64,000 nucleotides of DNA, taken from positions 62,329-126,328 of the forward strand of contig VWZL01002561.1 of NCBI GenBank assembly GCA_013396915.1, written 5' to 3'. This document shows, one piece after another, positions 31,542 to 44,284 of the stretch. A model generated the notes under the pieces. The model saw only the letters and a program-made list of their open reading frames with translations, made no database searches and had not been told where the DNA came from. This DNA is from Stercorarius parasiticus. Its lineage: Eukaryota; Chordata; Aves; Charadriiformes; Stercorariidae. Made by a program: the position numbers and the translations under genes. Position 1 is the stretch's first letter, and every line of letters begins with the position of its first letter.

Positions 31542-34500
31542 ATAATATTTGAAATGTGAGATGGGTTTTCACAGAAAAGTTCTCATTCGCATTTCTGTTG
31601 ATACAATACTTAAAGTAATTTCAGAAGGAAAGACAGACGATGTATGTGGAATGATCTTGGAGAAAATACTGACCTTTTGGGGTTTGAAACTGAAGAATAC
31701 TGAGGAGAAAGTACAGAGGAGTTCACAAAACAGTTAACTTCTGATGTCCTGGATTAAAATGCAGTATTAATTTATATAGAAATGGGAAGCTAGTGGGTGA
31801 TAGTCTTCTGGCGTTTTAAAAGCCTGTTGGTTACAAAACCATGGCTATGCTCAATCATTGTGTGCACAGTAATGTGTTGTAATTCATCTGTCCTTTCTGC
31901 CTTGAAATTGTGATAGTTGTAATAGCTAAATGTTTAAAAATTTAGAAGGTGTAGTTTTAATAAGCTCTGGAAATATTAATGTATACTTTAAAAAGGTCTG
32001 CAATCTCAGCAAGAAGTGGTTTGTCTTCATTAAAGAAACATTTGGAAGATGATGCATAAAGAGCAGAAACTATCTGCTCACTCAGTCTATAATTGTTTAT
32101 ATATATCTACTTGCTGTACATAACGAAAATATCTATAGAGTACAATGTAAATGAAAGTATGGATTATCCTTGAAAGTGGTATTACCATATGTGAGTATAT
32201 TGTATTATTCTGTAAAATACAAAGTAAACTTTTTTGTGCTGCAAAATAGAGCATTTTATATAGGTTCCAGTTTTTGGAAGGAGACTTTTCCTCATCAAGA
32301 TGAGGAAAGCAGTGTCACTTGTTTGAGGTCTGTACAAGCATTTCACAATACACAAGAAAGAGGTACTACAGCTAATTACTTCAAAAATATATTGCGTTTT
32401 AATTTTGGCTGCTATGAACCTTTTCTTTTGATACATACTGATCAGACAAACAGACAATCAGTAACACTGAAAGAAATCATGGTTCCAGACCTTGCGTTTT
32501 TCTTCTGATCACAGCAGTTTGCATTCTCAGTCACTTAACTAGAGTGTGTGTGAGAACTAATGAGCACAGGAGAATAAATGCCAAAAAGTCCTCTCAGGAT
32601 GAGCCACAGGTATGGCTTCTGCTTCCCGTCTCATGTACAGTTAGTTACTCAGGACATCTCCTACATGGCCGCATTCAGCAGTAACTAGCAAGTAAGTAAG
32701 CATCTGAGTTGTTTGTGGTTGTAGAAAAATCTGCTTTTGAAAACCAAAGTCCAAAAAATTCCCTCATCTTTTTGTTCAATGAGCATACTTTGGACAAGAC
32801 ACTGGTCCAAATGAAAGATTTGTGTTAGTATTATCTTTGCTGCTGGCAACTGAAATACCACTTAAAGGTGTGTATCTCACTCATATTCCACTAGGGTTTT
32901 CCAGGAACGATTCCCCTATTTTGCTCAAGCAAAATGCTGTATGGATTTTTATTGGTGGATTGATATTTTTTCCTTATTTTGCATGTCTGTTCTGCATTGC
33001 TTCTTCTTAAATGTAACCCTTCAGTGCTTCTGATTTTTATTTTTAATGTTAAATCTCCTAATGAAAAAGCCATGAGGAGAGATGTTTAATTTTATGGACA
33101 ATGAAAAAAGGGAGTTTCATTTATCTCAAATTTCCTTTTTGAGGCTTCTGAGGCCAAAGTAATTTCATGTCCACCAGTACTGTGTGGTTAATTGCAGTTC
33201 CTTACATCTGATATTTTTCCAAAGAATAAGCCGTATTCATGCAGCACTAGTGCTAATCTCATTTCATATACTCTGCATTAGACAGTTCTAGAATAACGAC
33301 AATTAGTGGCTATGAAATATTTTTCTCTCTGTGTGAGAAACAAATAAAAAATATAAATCCTGTCAGTATGAGGACTGTACATGTTGAATGTTTGAAAATC
33401 TATCCAACAAAACATGATTGAAGATTTTGAATTGCTAAGCTATCATTATAATGTAGATGTAAATTAAATATAATCAGTAGTAGTGTTGTCCCATTTAAAG
33501 CTAAATATTTTCTTTAACACTGGAGTAAATATGCTCATTACAAAACCAAACTGAAGTGTGACCTGCTCACATCAATTTTGCATTTTCAAGTTTTCATAAC
33601 TGCGATACAATCAAAGTTAAGTGTTCAGGCCTCCAGGATTCCTTGCATCTCTGTAGTGCTGCATAATTAACTTTCCTGGTTTGTAAAAGGTGTCTTGTTC
33701 CAGCCAAAATTGTCATTTCAGGGACCTTAGGTGGTAAGAGAAAAGTAGGGAGGGAGATCGTGGGTGTTTTGTGAACCCTTCAGTAAGCACTTCAACTTTA
33801 CTTCACCGCTTTATGTCCAAGTGCTCTTTTTCCTGTGGTTTTCTTTTTTTTTTTTTTCTCCCCTCATGAGGTTTAATTTATCAGAAACTGCATCTACCCC
33901 TTCTGTAAACAGTAGCTTCTTTCCTTGGATCACAGCAAAACCTACCATAAGCTGTCAGAGACACTTGACCACCATTTGTAGCAACACACTCTCTCCTCCC
34001 TACCTCCACACAGGCCACAGTTGGGGTGGTCATGGCAGGGGTGAGCGACGGGACCTTTTCAGAAGAATAGCACCAAACCCAGATCCATAAAAAGCTTGAG
34101 GTCCTTCCTTCTTTTCTCCTGTGCAGAAGCTTGTCTCTTACAGCACAACATGAAGCTTAATGGTAATGTGTTGTGACTGATCCCTATTGCAAACGTGAAC
34201 TGCGGCTACTTGCCATGAGTAGGCAAGCGAGCCTGTGTTGCTTATGAAGACAAGAAGTGATACTGCAATGAGACAAGGAGGTGTGACTGCAATTTGCACC
34301 TCTACTTCATTTGCCCAAAGGACCCGCGTTTTCTTTGTTGGTATTTCAGGGAAGTGACAAGGGTCACTGGCCAAATGCACCGTTAACAGATTGAGCCGTG
34401 GCACTCAGACACAGAGTCTATCGTTCATGCTTAAAGCTTTCTTCTAAAACATACGCGTTGCAGGGGGCCCACTACCAGCAGAAAGTATTTGCTAATTGTC

Positions 34501-35724
34501 AGCCAAATGCTGAGTTCTTTGACTTGCTGCAGCACTTTTAAATCAGAGCTGCTGTTTGATGGAGGGAAGGAAGGGTTAGCATTTATCCTCAACAGTCTCC
34601 TGCCAGAAATCCTGGGTCTGATGTGCATGCTTCTAACACAAATAGGGTGATAGCATCAGCCCTTGCTGCACAGCAGGTCTAATTTTGCTAATGAGTCTCT
34701 CTCATTAATACATCAGTCAGCTTTTGTTAAACTGACATCATAGCCTATGCCTAATAGAGAGATTTAAGCAGGAGCCTATTAATGGCATTGCCATTATTCA
34801 TCACCGTAACTGTCAGTTTTGCTCGCATAAAGACAATAACAGTTTAAACAAGGAAAATGAGCTGTGGCTTAAGTGTGCTGCATTCTGCTATGGCAGAGCA
34901 GATGCAGAGAGGGATATTCTGGCTGCTGGCTCTCTTCAGTGGTAGCTGTTATTAGGGTGCCTAACAATCTGGGTGCTTCAGCACTTAAATCCTTCAGAAA
35001 CATCCATGCCTGTACAAACATTTTCTCTGGCTTGCCAGCTGGACTGAAATTAGGGCAGTTCCCCTGTTTTTTGTGTTTGCCAGGCAGGTGACTGACCTAA
35101 GCGTGGAGATGGCTACCGTAGGACATCTGGGTGTCCCTGGTCAGGCTGTGAGCTGGAGCAGAGCTGACCTGCTTCGTCAGAGGCTCCATTTGAGGAATGA
35201 CATTGTTTCTTAAAAGGAATCTCCGATCTTTTGCATAATTCATAGTTACTCTGGTGTGGATTGTTAGGATTTTTCCAGCTGGTACTGGATAGTGGGAGAA
35301 ATCTTGATGGAGGGAGGTAATCAGGAAAAGTGTTGTTCTCTGTTTAACAAGAATCCCAGAAGCTGTAGCCACTTGTCTCCCTAGCGGCCTGTGTGCCAAT
35401 CGGCATGTACGTAAGCTGTACAAAGTGCTGTTTTTCACATGCTAGTCCAGCTGTGCAAAGTACATAAATTATTCATTGACTCACTCCTGGAGTGGGGGAA
35501 AAAACCCTGTTTCTTAATATAGCCAGTCACACACATGCTGTTGCAGAAATCATCCCAACCAAAATATTTTTTGGTTGTATTAAAGCTAAGTAACTGACTG
35601 GTATCTGAGAATTTGTAGCACCTCTGGCGTTCCTCAGGCCAGAAGCACACACTATTCTAAAGGGCAATCAAACTCTGTCCTGTCCCTTCTCCTTCGATGT
35701 TTCTATGCTGACTGTGTATCCTGT
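31542..35724. other. Intergenic DNA, no gene recognised
   Basis: This is AT-rich unique sequence. I see no transposon or protein family. A T/C-rich tract occurs around 33838-33862. A candidate conserved non-coding element at 34650-34870 is listed separately. Confidence 0.65.
34650..34870. promoter_or_regulatory. Candidate conserved enhancer-like element, homeodomain-site rich
   Basis: About 220 bp is dense in TAAT/ATTA cores (for example TGCTAATGAG, CATTAATAC, CCTATTAATGG). It has an inverted pair TAATGGC/GCCATTA (34780-34786 and 34790-34796), a MEIS-like CTGTCAG near 34810 and a SOX-like ACAATA near 34833. It lies about 17 kb past the ELAVL2 3' end. This composition is typical of developmental enhancers, but conservation could not be tested here. 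Confidence 0.3.
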
Positions 35725-36786
35725 GGAATCACAGAATGGTAGGGGTTGGAAGGGACCTCTGGAGATCATCTAGTCCAACCCCCCTGCCAGAGCAGAGTCA
35801 CCCAGAGCAGGTTGCACAGGAACACGTCCAGGCAGGTTTTGAATGTCTCCAGAGACAGAGACTCCACCACCTCTCTGGGCAGCCTGTGCCAGTGCTCTGC
35901 CACCCTCAGGGTAAAGAATTTCCTCCTCATGTTTAGGTGGAACTTCCTTTGCTCAAGTTTGTGCCCATTACCTCTTGTCCTGTTGCCAGGCACCACTGAA
36001 AAGAGCCTGGCCCCATCCTCCTGACACCCACCCTTTCAGTATTTATAAGTGTTGATAAGATCCCCCCTCAGCTGTCTTTTTTCCAGACTGAAGAGACCCA
36101 AGTCCCTCAGCCTTTCTTCATAAGAGAGATGTCCCAGTCCCCTCATCATCTTGGTAGCCCTTTGCTGAACCCTCTCCAGCAGTTCCCTGTCCTTCTTGAA
36201 CCGGGGGGCCCAGAACTGGACACAGTACTCCAGGTGTGGCCTCACCAAGGCAGAGTAGAGGGGGAGGATGACTCTCCTTGATCTGCTGTCCACACTCTTC
36301 TTGATGCACCCCAAGATGTCATTGGCCTTCTTGGCCACAAGGGCGCATTGCTGGCTCATGGTCATCCTTTTGTCCGCCAGGACTCCCAGGTCTCTTTCCA
36401 CAGAGCTGCTCTCCAGCAGGTCAGCCCCCAACCTGTACTGGTGCTTGGGGTTATTCCTCCCCAGGTGCAGCACCCTACACTTGGCCTTATTGAATTTCAT
36501 AAGGTTTCTCTCTGCCCAACTCTCCAGCCTGTCTAGGTCTCTCTGTATGGCAGCACAGCTTTCCACTGTGTCAGCCACCCCTCCCAGCTTTGTGTCATCG
36601 GCAAACTTGCTGAGGGTGCCCTCTATCCCCTCATCCAGGTCATTGATGAATATATTGAAGAGGACTGGACCCAGTACTGACGCCTGGGGAACACCACTCG
36701 TCACTGACCTCCAGCTAGACTCTGTGCCCCTAATCACGACCCTCTGAGCTCTGTCTTTCAGCCAGTAAAAAGCTTGCCTTTGCATG
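35725..36786 (-). mobile_element. CR1 LINE, 5'-truncated, about 1.06 kb, minus strand
   Basis: The left end is the reverse complement of the CR1 terminus (GAATCACAGAATGG, then GGGACCTCTGGAGATCATCT). The body encodes the C-terminal half of CR1 ORF2 on the minus strand. It is the best-preserved CR1 here by open frame, which suggests a younger insertion. Only the 3' half remains, with no endonuclease or N-terminal reverse transcriptase. Confidence 0.93.
35766..36785 (-). pseudogene. CR1 ORF2 remnant with intact reverse-transcriptase core
   Basis: One frame is open from 36785 down to 36036 (249 codons) and contains [26 protein letters not shown], catalytic FADD at 36594-36605 and [16 protein letters not shown]. 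It ends after INTYKY at a premature stop; a neighbouring frame (35996-35766) continues the protein with [20 protein letters not shown] and HWHRLPREV, so a small indel near 36036 broke the frame. The change of PQGS to PQAS alters a normally conserved Gly. It is a truncated, non-autonomous remnant and not a host gene. Confidence 0.88.
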
Positions 36787-39700
36787 ATCAGGTGAAGACA
36801 ATTTTTGTAATTGTATTGAATGCATCTTTAAATCCATAATACCAAAGGTTTTCTTTATGAACAACTGAATCATTTACTGTGCAAAATTTTAGTAGTGAAT
36901 GATGAGAAATTTGATTGCTATGGGATCATATCTGACTGCTGTAATGCAAAAGTATGGTACCATCTACCAATTCAGCTTTCTTCTGCTGTCCTGAAATGCC
37001 AGTGCTTCCTTTTCCATGCTGGTATCCAAGAAGACACTTAAATCCAGGGTATGTACTTCTTACATAATTAGTTTAATGTGTATGTTTGGTTGAGGGTGGA
37101 GAAGTGGGAGAAGGAATACTTGCTTTCATAATCATATGTAAATGAGACCAGTAAATCATGTTTGAAACACTCAAATTGAAGTCCATAAATTCACAAACGA
37201 GAGGTTTTGCTATATAGAAATAAGGATGAAGGGAATCCTATGTATGTACTTATGTATCCTGTTGTAGGTTCTCCTAATTTTTTTATTACTTTCTATAGGA
37301 ATAATTTGGGGGTTTTGTGTATATGGTGGGTAAGGTGTCATTTGAATCTATTGAAACTCTTCAGATAATCTCAGTGAAGCTACTCCAAGAATAAGAATGA
37401 CCAAAAAAGCCACAGCTTCTCTGGATAATATTTTTTTTTATCAGCAATATTAGGTGTAGCCAGTGCTGATATTTCTGGATACATAAGGCTTGACTTTAAT
37501 AAGTGTTATCCTATGTCTGCCATTGCACTAATAAAAGAGCGTAGTCTTGTCCTGTCAGTACTTTTGTCAGGGGAATCCAACTGTCCAAAAGCAGGTCCAG
37601 ATGTGTTCCAGTGTTTAGTACAGAAAACTTCTGATTTGGCTTTTCTCTTAATTGTTAAATCTTACCAATAAAAATACAAGGGACCAAACGGGATTTCCCC
37701 AGATAACAGCCTTTAAGCAAAGTTAATTTTCAGGAAAAATTACTCAGTGAAGTGGTACAAATTGCACAGCCGTGACATTTCGTACCCTGGCCAGCTTGAG
37801 AAACCTTAGCCATCTTTTTGTAAATCAGACCACTGTAATATTGTTTATCCTCTGGTTTACATATATTTAGTCAGAAAACAGTCATTATTTGAGCACTTCC
37901 TGCATTTTCCACGGTTGTCTGTGCAGATTAGAGTGTCTAGGCCAACTTCCAAAAACTTAGATTTATTGAAATATGTTATCAAAAGTGAAATGTTGCTTTA
38001 TTTCAATATTTGAAGAAAATATACTTAATATGATGCGGAAGTAAAAACTTGGTTTTGGTTCAAGAAACAATTGTGGGTATTTTAGGAAAAGAGAAAAATC
38101 TGCTGCTTTTGTCTTAAAATAAAAAAATCTTTCCGTAAAAGAGCACTTTAGATACCTTTAAAATAATTCAGCTAAAAAGATAACATTTGTGTAGAAGCAA
38201 ATCAGTTGGTGCACTTGCTGCATAAAGAAAAAAGGCATTTTGGTGACTATCATACCATAGTACATACTACCTTTTTTTGAAGGTTTGGTTTGTTTCAGCC
38301 ATTAAGTGGCTTGAAATGGAATATACATTAATGCTTTTGTGTAGGAACTATATGAATCTATTTAAGCAAACTGCTTCTTGAAGATCAGTGCCCTCCAGAT
38401 GCAAGGTTTTTAGAAAGTCATGAGATACGGGCTATATTCCAGTTTTCTTACCACGATGTTTATGAAGCGATTGCAGTTCTGTTGCCAGGGGCTTTGTTTT
38501 CCCTTGTACAGTCAAAACAAGAAACCTTGCTAGCATTTGTTAAAGGCTCACCTACAAAAAGTGAGTGACAGAGGGAAGAAAATATATAAATGAATGTCTT
38601 ATCCAAGCTCATATTCCTGTCTTTCTCTGTGGAAAGTCCATTTTAATGTAGGAATATCTCTGAAAAGGAGTGACTTTATAAGATGGAGAAAAAAAACCAA
38701 CCCAAACTCTGAATCTGACTTTTTCAGGTATTGTAGTTTCTACCTCAGATGCTGGAACCCCCGGGACAGTCTATGACCCATTTAGAGGCTTATAACCCTG
38801 CTTATGGTCTGTGGCCCTTAAATATCAGTCTGCAGTGGCTTTCTACTGTTTGTCTGGTGGTCCTGTGCAAATAAAACTTGTAATGTTAAGGTGGGAATTG
38901 GGAATTGCTCCGCCCCAGCAATGGTGATGTTGCCTGGTTTCCACTCCTTCCCTGGACAAGCGTTTGGGAACCAAGAAAACATGCCAGGGTTAATGGCACA
39001 GACTTATTCTCAGCTGTCACCTAGAAAAGTTAAATTTTCGTGGCATTTCATAGTCGGCATCTTAAGACATGTTTTGAGGGTCTGGGATGTGTGTGGTAGG
39101 GCCCACGAGGACCTTGTGGGGAGCAGTTCCATCCATGGAGAGCTGCTGGCAGCATGGGAGCTTCACTCACCTGTTCTTAGCATTTACTGCAGTCACAAAA
39201 ATACTCCTGTAAGGGAGGAAAAGAGAAGTGCTTCTGATCAGGAGCCGTTGCTGACTTTTTCTGAATTAAACCATTACTGCAACTTATTTCACACATTAGT
39301 GAAACAAGCCTTTTGAAATGTTATAAATAGTTTGCAACTTAGTCAAGCAAATTGAGCCCTTTTGTCTTCCTCCTTCCCTTGCTGGTCTCTGTACGGTTTG
39401 AGATGTAATTTACTGATGTCTCTAACTCGTGCATTTCTCACGACTCTCAAATATGGTTTCCAAGGCAGGCTAATTTCCTATATATCGTGATGAGCATGTG
39501 CGACACAAAAATAGATTCTGTTTATGTTTAGATAGGAAAGGGAAGAGAACAGGAGATGGTAACAGCTCTTTTTTCAAGATCTTGTGAAATGACTTCTGAT
39601 CAGCTTATGTTAAGGCATAATTTAGGACGCAGGACTACAGAAATGCTTTATTTTTATCTGAAGTGGAACTTACTGATTTGTTTGCATATTTGCTCCTGTG

Positions 39701-42020
39701 TTACAAGCAATGCAACCTTTGCAGAAAATGAAACAGTGAGATTATCATAGTTTTTGTGGGTTTTTTCCTGTTGTCAAGAGGGGCTAACTGTATGGACACA
39801 AATTGAAAGGTTCCTTAAGAAGATACATGCAAGCTATATTGTTAGAAACTTTCTCTTCATATGTTAGTAGACAGTAATTAAAGATAAGCTTCAATTATTT
39901 ATAGAATTTAAAGCTCTTGAAACTAAAATTTGTATTAAAATTCATTGACATTTTATACGTATGATGTCCATATAAAGCAAAGTTCGAGCAGTGTTGGGAC
40001 TCTTAATGGTATTTTGAATTTAAAAGTATCAGTTCAGCCTAAGTACAAAATCAAAACAACCTGTGTGATCGACTTTTGCTGATTTTATTTTTATTTTTTC
40101 TCCTTACACTATTTGTGCAAGCTGACTAATCCTTGAGGGTCAAAGGGGCAAGCCTCTAACTTACTAGCTCAAGACGATGTTTTAAAGCAGTATATAGTAG
40201 TCAGTTGCATATGCTGAAATTAGTCATGTGAGTGCTTATTTTGCATTGACTGAAGGCCTCTCTTTAAGAACAGATGGACAATATAGTATATATTTGGGTG
40301 GCTGGAGAAGATGTTTCAGAAAAGATAGCATATGCAGTTGTTAATTGGCAGTAAATCACCAGCAGTGGGTGGTATAGGAGGTGTAGGAAGGCACTAACTC
40401 CTATAATCTCTTCTGTACCTCCATCTCCCTTTAAACTTGGTGGGTTCTGAGGATGAAATCAGCATTACTGCTGGAACACGCTTGGGATGCAAATATGAAA
40501 TGTCTTTGCCTAATGGTGTTCGCAAGGTGCCTCATTTTATCAACAAGATCAACCAAGTAGGCCGTTTATTTTGTTAAGCATTAAAGATGGCAGGGACTAC
40601 ACGAAGAAAAGGCATAGACCAGAATACATGACTGCTGTCACTTGTTTTCAAGGAACACTTTCCTTTCAGTGTCTCAGCTCACCTTGTATAAATTCCTGTT
40701 CATTCTGTCTCCTCTGTGTGGTGGGAAACTGAGGCTTAGATGAGGTGAAAACAGTTGTTCAAGGTCATGCGGGGACACAAACCATCTGAAAATCTTCTTC
40801 TTCCAGTGCTTTAGCCATTGGAATGGCTCAGAACCCTCCAAGAAGACAAATTGTGCTTACAGTAGCAATTTAAAACCACTTCTGTCTACTCCATTGCTCT
40901 GCTTTACAGACCAATTTGTTATTTCTTCACTGTAAGAATCCAAATCAGTAGAAGTTTGCAGATGAAAATTTCTTCACAGCAACAGTTCAATTGCCTTGTT
41001 GGTGTAAAACTGTTGATCCTTATATAATTTAATTGGTAAATGTTCCTTGCAAATATGTGAGGTAAACTGGTAAATTAGAAGCACATGGTATTTTTGCTTT
41101 TAATCTCCAGGAAAGTGGTCATGTTTGTGTTTTTGCTTCAACATTGTTCCTTGAATGCTTACCAGGTATTAGCTGTGGTTTTAATTTTTTTTGTTTTTTT
41201 TTAAAAGAAACTGCTGTAGAACGTTTCCATTCAGATGATGGACACTTTATATCTGCGTTCATAGGCTGATGAAGAGGCCATACCGGAAATACAGTTCAGG
41301 GAGTGAGTAATTCTTTTTGTTAACAATGGTGTAGGATTAGATGTAAGAAATCTTTAGAGCTCCATTACTGTTCTGTCTCCAAATGGACTTGAAACTCTTA
41401 GAGGTTTTTATTCACAAATTGTGAAGCCCACAGGTTCCATTACTTGCCTTACTTCACTTTGTAATAGCAGAGGCAGTTCTGTTGTTAGCCATAACTATAG
41501 TTATTTGTACACCAAGATGTTTAATGCTCTTTTTCCAGTAGCTAGGAGATAAATAAAAATATTCCCATTAAAAGGGGAGGCATATGGATGCACCTTACTC
41601 CAAAATAAGTGAATAACATTCAGATTTGTTTAATTCTTTAAAATTCTCTGGAGTTGTTTTTATCCAGCTTCTTGCTACACGTTGAAGACAGACTTAGTCT
41701 TTTCACCTAGGACATGTTTGTTCTGGATTTGGATTGAGAGGAAACTCCAGCTCAGTATTGGCTCAACAACCATGAGAATTCAAGTGTAGGTGGTGGTGTT
41801 TTTCTGTTGAATAAGAGGAGGAAGATCATGGCGGATATTGTAGTAGTTTAACACTTAGTCATTGTATCACTTCCCATTGCTGACATTGATGCAATCAGTC
41901 TTGTCCTTTCAGTTCTCTTGAAATTATTTGTACCATGTTATTGAGGAAAATATGGGATGAAATTTTGCATTGTGTGAGATATTTAAATCATATATTTCCA
42001 ACTTATGTTGGTACAGTAAT
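36787..42020. other. Intergenic DNA, no gene recognised
   Basis: This is AT-rich sequence with a probable ancient SINE at 40720-40835. A 141-codon open frame at 38891-39316 matches no family I know. Nothing else is supportable. Confidence 0.65.
40720..40835 (-). mobile_element. Ancient MIR/CORE-SINE-like fragment, minus strand
   Basis: The string GGGAAACTGAGGCTTAGATG, then GTTGTTCAAGGTCATGC, matches the reverse complement of the MIR core (cf. GAGGAAACTGAGGC and CCAAGGTCAC). The following GTGCTTTAGCCATTGGAAT (from 40807) fits the reversed tRNA-like head. The order and spacing agree with a diverged MIR on the minus strand. I recognised it by eye from the known consensus. Confidence 0.5.
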
Positions 42021-43120
42021 ATATTGGGTTTGCGTGGCAAGGTTTTGGTGGCAGGGGGGCTACAGGGGCAGCTTCTGTGAGCAGCTGCTAGAAGCTTTGC
42101 ACATGTCCGACAGAGCCAATGCCAGACAGCTCCAAAATGGACCCACCACTGGCCAAGGCTGAGCCCATCAGCGATAGTGGTAGCGCCTCTGGGGTAACAT
42201 AATTAAGAAAGGCAAAAAACTGCTGCACAACAGCATCCAGAAGGGAGGAATGAGAATATGTGAGAGAAACAACTCTGCAGACACCAAGGTCAGTGCAGAA
42301 GGAGCGGGAGAAGGTGCTCCAGACATCAGAGCAGAGATTCCCCTGCAGCCTGTGGTGAAGACCATGGTGAGGCAGGCTGTACCCCTGCAGCCCATGGAGG
42401 TCCATGGTGGAGCAGATATCCACCTGCAGCCTGTGGAGGACCCCCACGCCAGAGCAGGTGGATGCCTGAAGGAGGCTGTGAACCCGTGGGAAGCCAGCAC
42501 TGGAGCAGGCTCCTGACAGGACCTGTGGATCCATGGAGAGAGGAGCCCGTGCTGGAGCAGGTTTGCTGTAAGGACCTGTGACCCCGTGGGGGACCCACAC
42601 TGGAGAAGTCTGTTCCTGAAGGATTGCACCCCATGGAAGGGACCCGTGCTGGAGCAGTTCATGAAGAACTGCAGCCTGTGGGAAGGACCTACATTGGAGA
42701 ATTTCATGTCTGCTGTGGCAGAGACCCCACGCTGGAGCAGGGAAAGAGTGTGAGGAGTCCTGGAGCAGCAGAGACAACGTGTGATGAACTGACCACAAGC
42801 CCCATTCCCCGTCCCCCTGTGCTGCTCAGGGGGAGGAGGTAAAGAAATGGGAAGTGAAGAAGGGACGGGCAGGGGGAAAGGCGTTTTAGGGTTTGGTTTA
42901 TTTCTCATTATTCTACTTTGATTTGATTGGTAATAAATTAAAATAATTTTCTCCAAGTGAAGTCTGTTTTATCTGTGACAGTAATAGCTGAGTGATCTCA
43001 CTGTCCTTGTCTCAACCGTGAGGCTTTCGTTATCTTTTCTCTCCCCTGTCCAGCTGAGGAGGGGAATGATAGAGTGGGTTTGGTGAGCATGTGGCATCCA
43101 TTCAGGGTCCACCCACCACA
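42021..43120 (+). mobile_element. Solo LTR of an avian endogenous retrovirus (about 1.1 kb)
   Basis: It begins near 42021 with a TTGGGTTTGCGTGGCAAGG block, followed by TCCGACAGAGCCAATGCCAG, and ends at 43120 with GGGTCCACCCACCACA. Both ends match an LTR type found repeatedly in bird genomes; I cannot name the family with certainty. AATAAA at 42932-42937 serves as a possible LTR poly(A) signal. No gag, pol or env sequence and no second LTR lie nearby, so it is a solo LTR left by recombination. The start is degraded and I see no clear target-site duplication. A degenerate internal tandem array occupies 42343-42740. Confidence 0.85.
42343..42740 (+). repeat. Degenerate tandem array inside the LTR (about nine units of 39-53 bp)
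   Basis: Units begin with CTGCAGCC or CTGTGRMCC at about 42343, 42385, 42424, 42475, 42523, 42576, 42624, 42669 and 42714. Most end in CTGGAGCAG or CTGGAGAAG, with CCCATGGA or CCCGTGGG between. The array is GC-rich against AT-rich surroundings and leaves two overlapping long open frames on the minus strand (236 and 262 codons) that I regard as artefacts. Confidence 0.75.
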
Positions 43121-44284
43121 GGCAGGATATGGAAGAGGCAGCAGTTGTGTTATAGAGCTGTAAATAATCAAAGCTGTCTGGCAGCAATTTGGAAAATAAA
43201 AGTAATATTGGGTCATTGCATCTCATCTTCTGTAATCAAAAAGCATCCGTAAACCAGAGGATTTACAAAATTTCTGTTTGTGGAGCAGAGACAAGAAGTG
43301 CTTGCTATTGCATCCTGATTGTGAAATACTACTACTTCTACCACAAGAACCGAGCAGGAGTCTTCAAGAGTATTGGCAGCGTCCAAAAATTGCTGTCATT
43401 GCAAGGACTTCATAAAATATTCTGGAGCTTGTGTTTAGGTGGACTGCAAGCAACTTTGGGAAGGACTATAGGGTAGCGTGCAAGAAACAGGCAATGGCAG
43501 ACCAGTCTCAAACTTGAAATCCACAACAGAATTCCCTTATATATGCCTTTTAGCTGTTCAAAACACAGTAGCTTCTTATATGATTACACAATTTTCCTAC
43601 ACTGTAGCAATGTGTTGAATCAACTTGCACGGTTTATACTTCTGTTGCTGGAATTAATTGTGGTGCCAGTCAGTCTGCAGTCAATCAGGAAGATAACATG
43701 CAAGTTGAGTGGTTGTGTGTGTTCATATGTACTACATACTTATAACTTTCTATGTTTTGCACTCTTAATTTTCAGCTTGGATAGAATTGGAGTTTCTTCC
43801 TGTCTGAGTAGTAAGCCTGATAAGAATATTTTAAGAATCCAGATGTTTGCACATTAGTTTGAAATACAAATCCTATCCCTTGACCTTAAGTTCTTGTGGC
43901 CATTAAAATAGGGTCATGCATGACCATATGAATGAACAGAGTTTCTTGGGGGACCCTCCTCAAAAGATGAAAACTGCTTGCAGAGACGGGATGTATCTGA
44001 CAATGTGGGGCAGGACCCTCCTTGGAAAGAGACTTGCTAATTTTGTGAAGACACCTTCAAACTAGCGGAGGTTTCCCATAACCTGAGGCAAGTGAGGGCT
44101 CCATGGGCAGAACGCAGGTGTCCTGGGGACTGCAAAACTGGGGGGAGTCACGAAAACATAAAGGAAATGGAAGACAAGCTGGAAACCAGGAAGAGCCACC
44201 AGGAGGTTACCCATTGCCTGAGTGTGGAGGGACGACACCCAACACCCAGCTGCAGCTGAAACTGGTGAGGCAATGAAGGGCACA
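43121..44284. other. Intergenic DNA, no gene recognised
   Basis: This lies between the solo LTR and an old CR1 fragment. The part 43940-44280 is more GC-rich and may be older repeat DNA, but I cannot assign it. Confidence 0.55.

Noticed and set aside
36268..36747. 159-codon plus-strand open frame
   Set aside because: It is the antisense shadow of the CR1 ORF2 remnant on the minus strand.
38891..39316. 141-codon plus-strand open frame
   Set aside because: There is no recognisable family, no coding-like periodicity that I could defend and no clear splice or promoter context; a frame of this size can be expected by chance in 64 kb.
42088..42956. Two long minus-strand open frames (236 and 262 codons)
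   Set aside because: They lie wholly in the LTR and follow its internal tandem array; repeated units lacking stops explain both frames at once, and neither resembles a protein family.
42021..44284. A full-length endogenous retrovirus next to the LTR
   Set aside because: No gag, pol or env similarity and no second LTR are visible on either side; it is a solo LTR.
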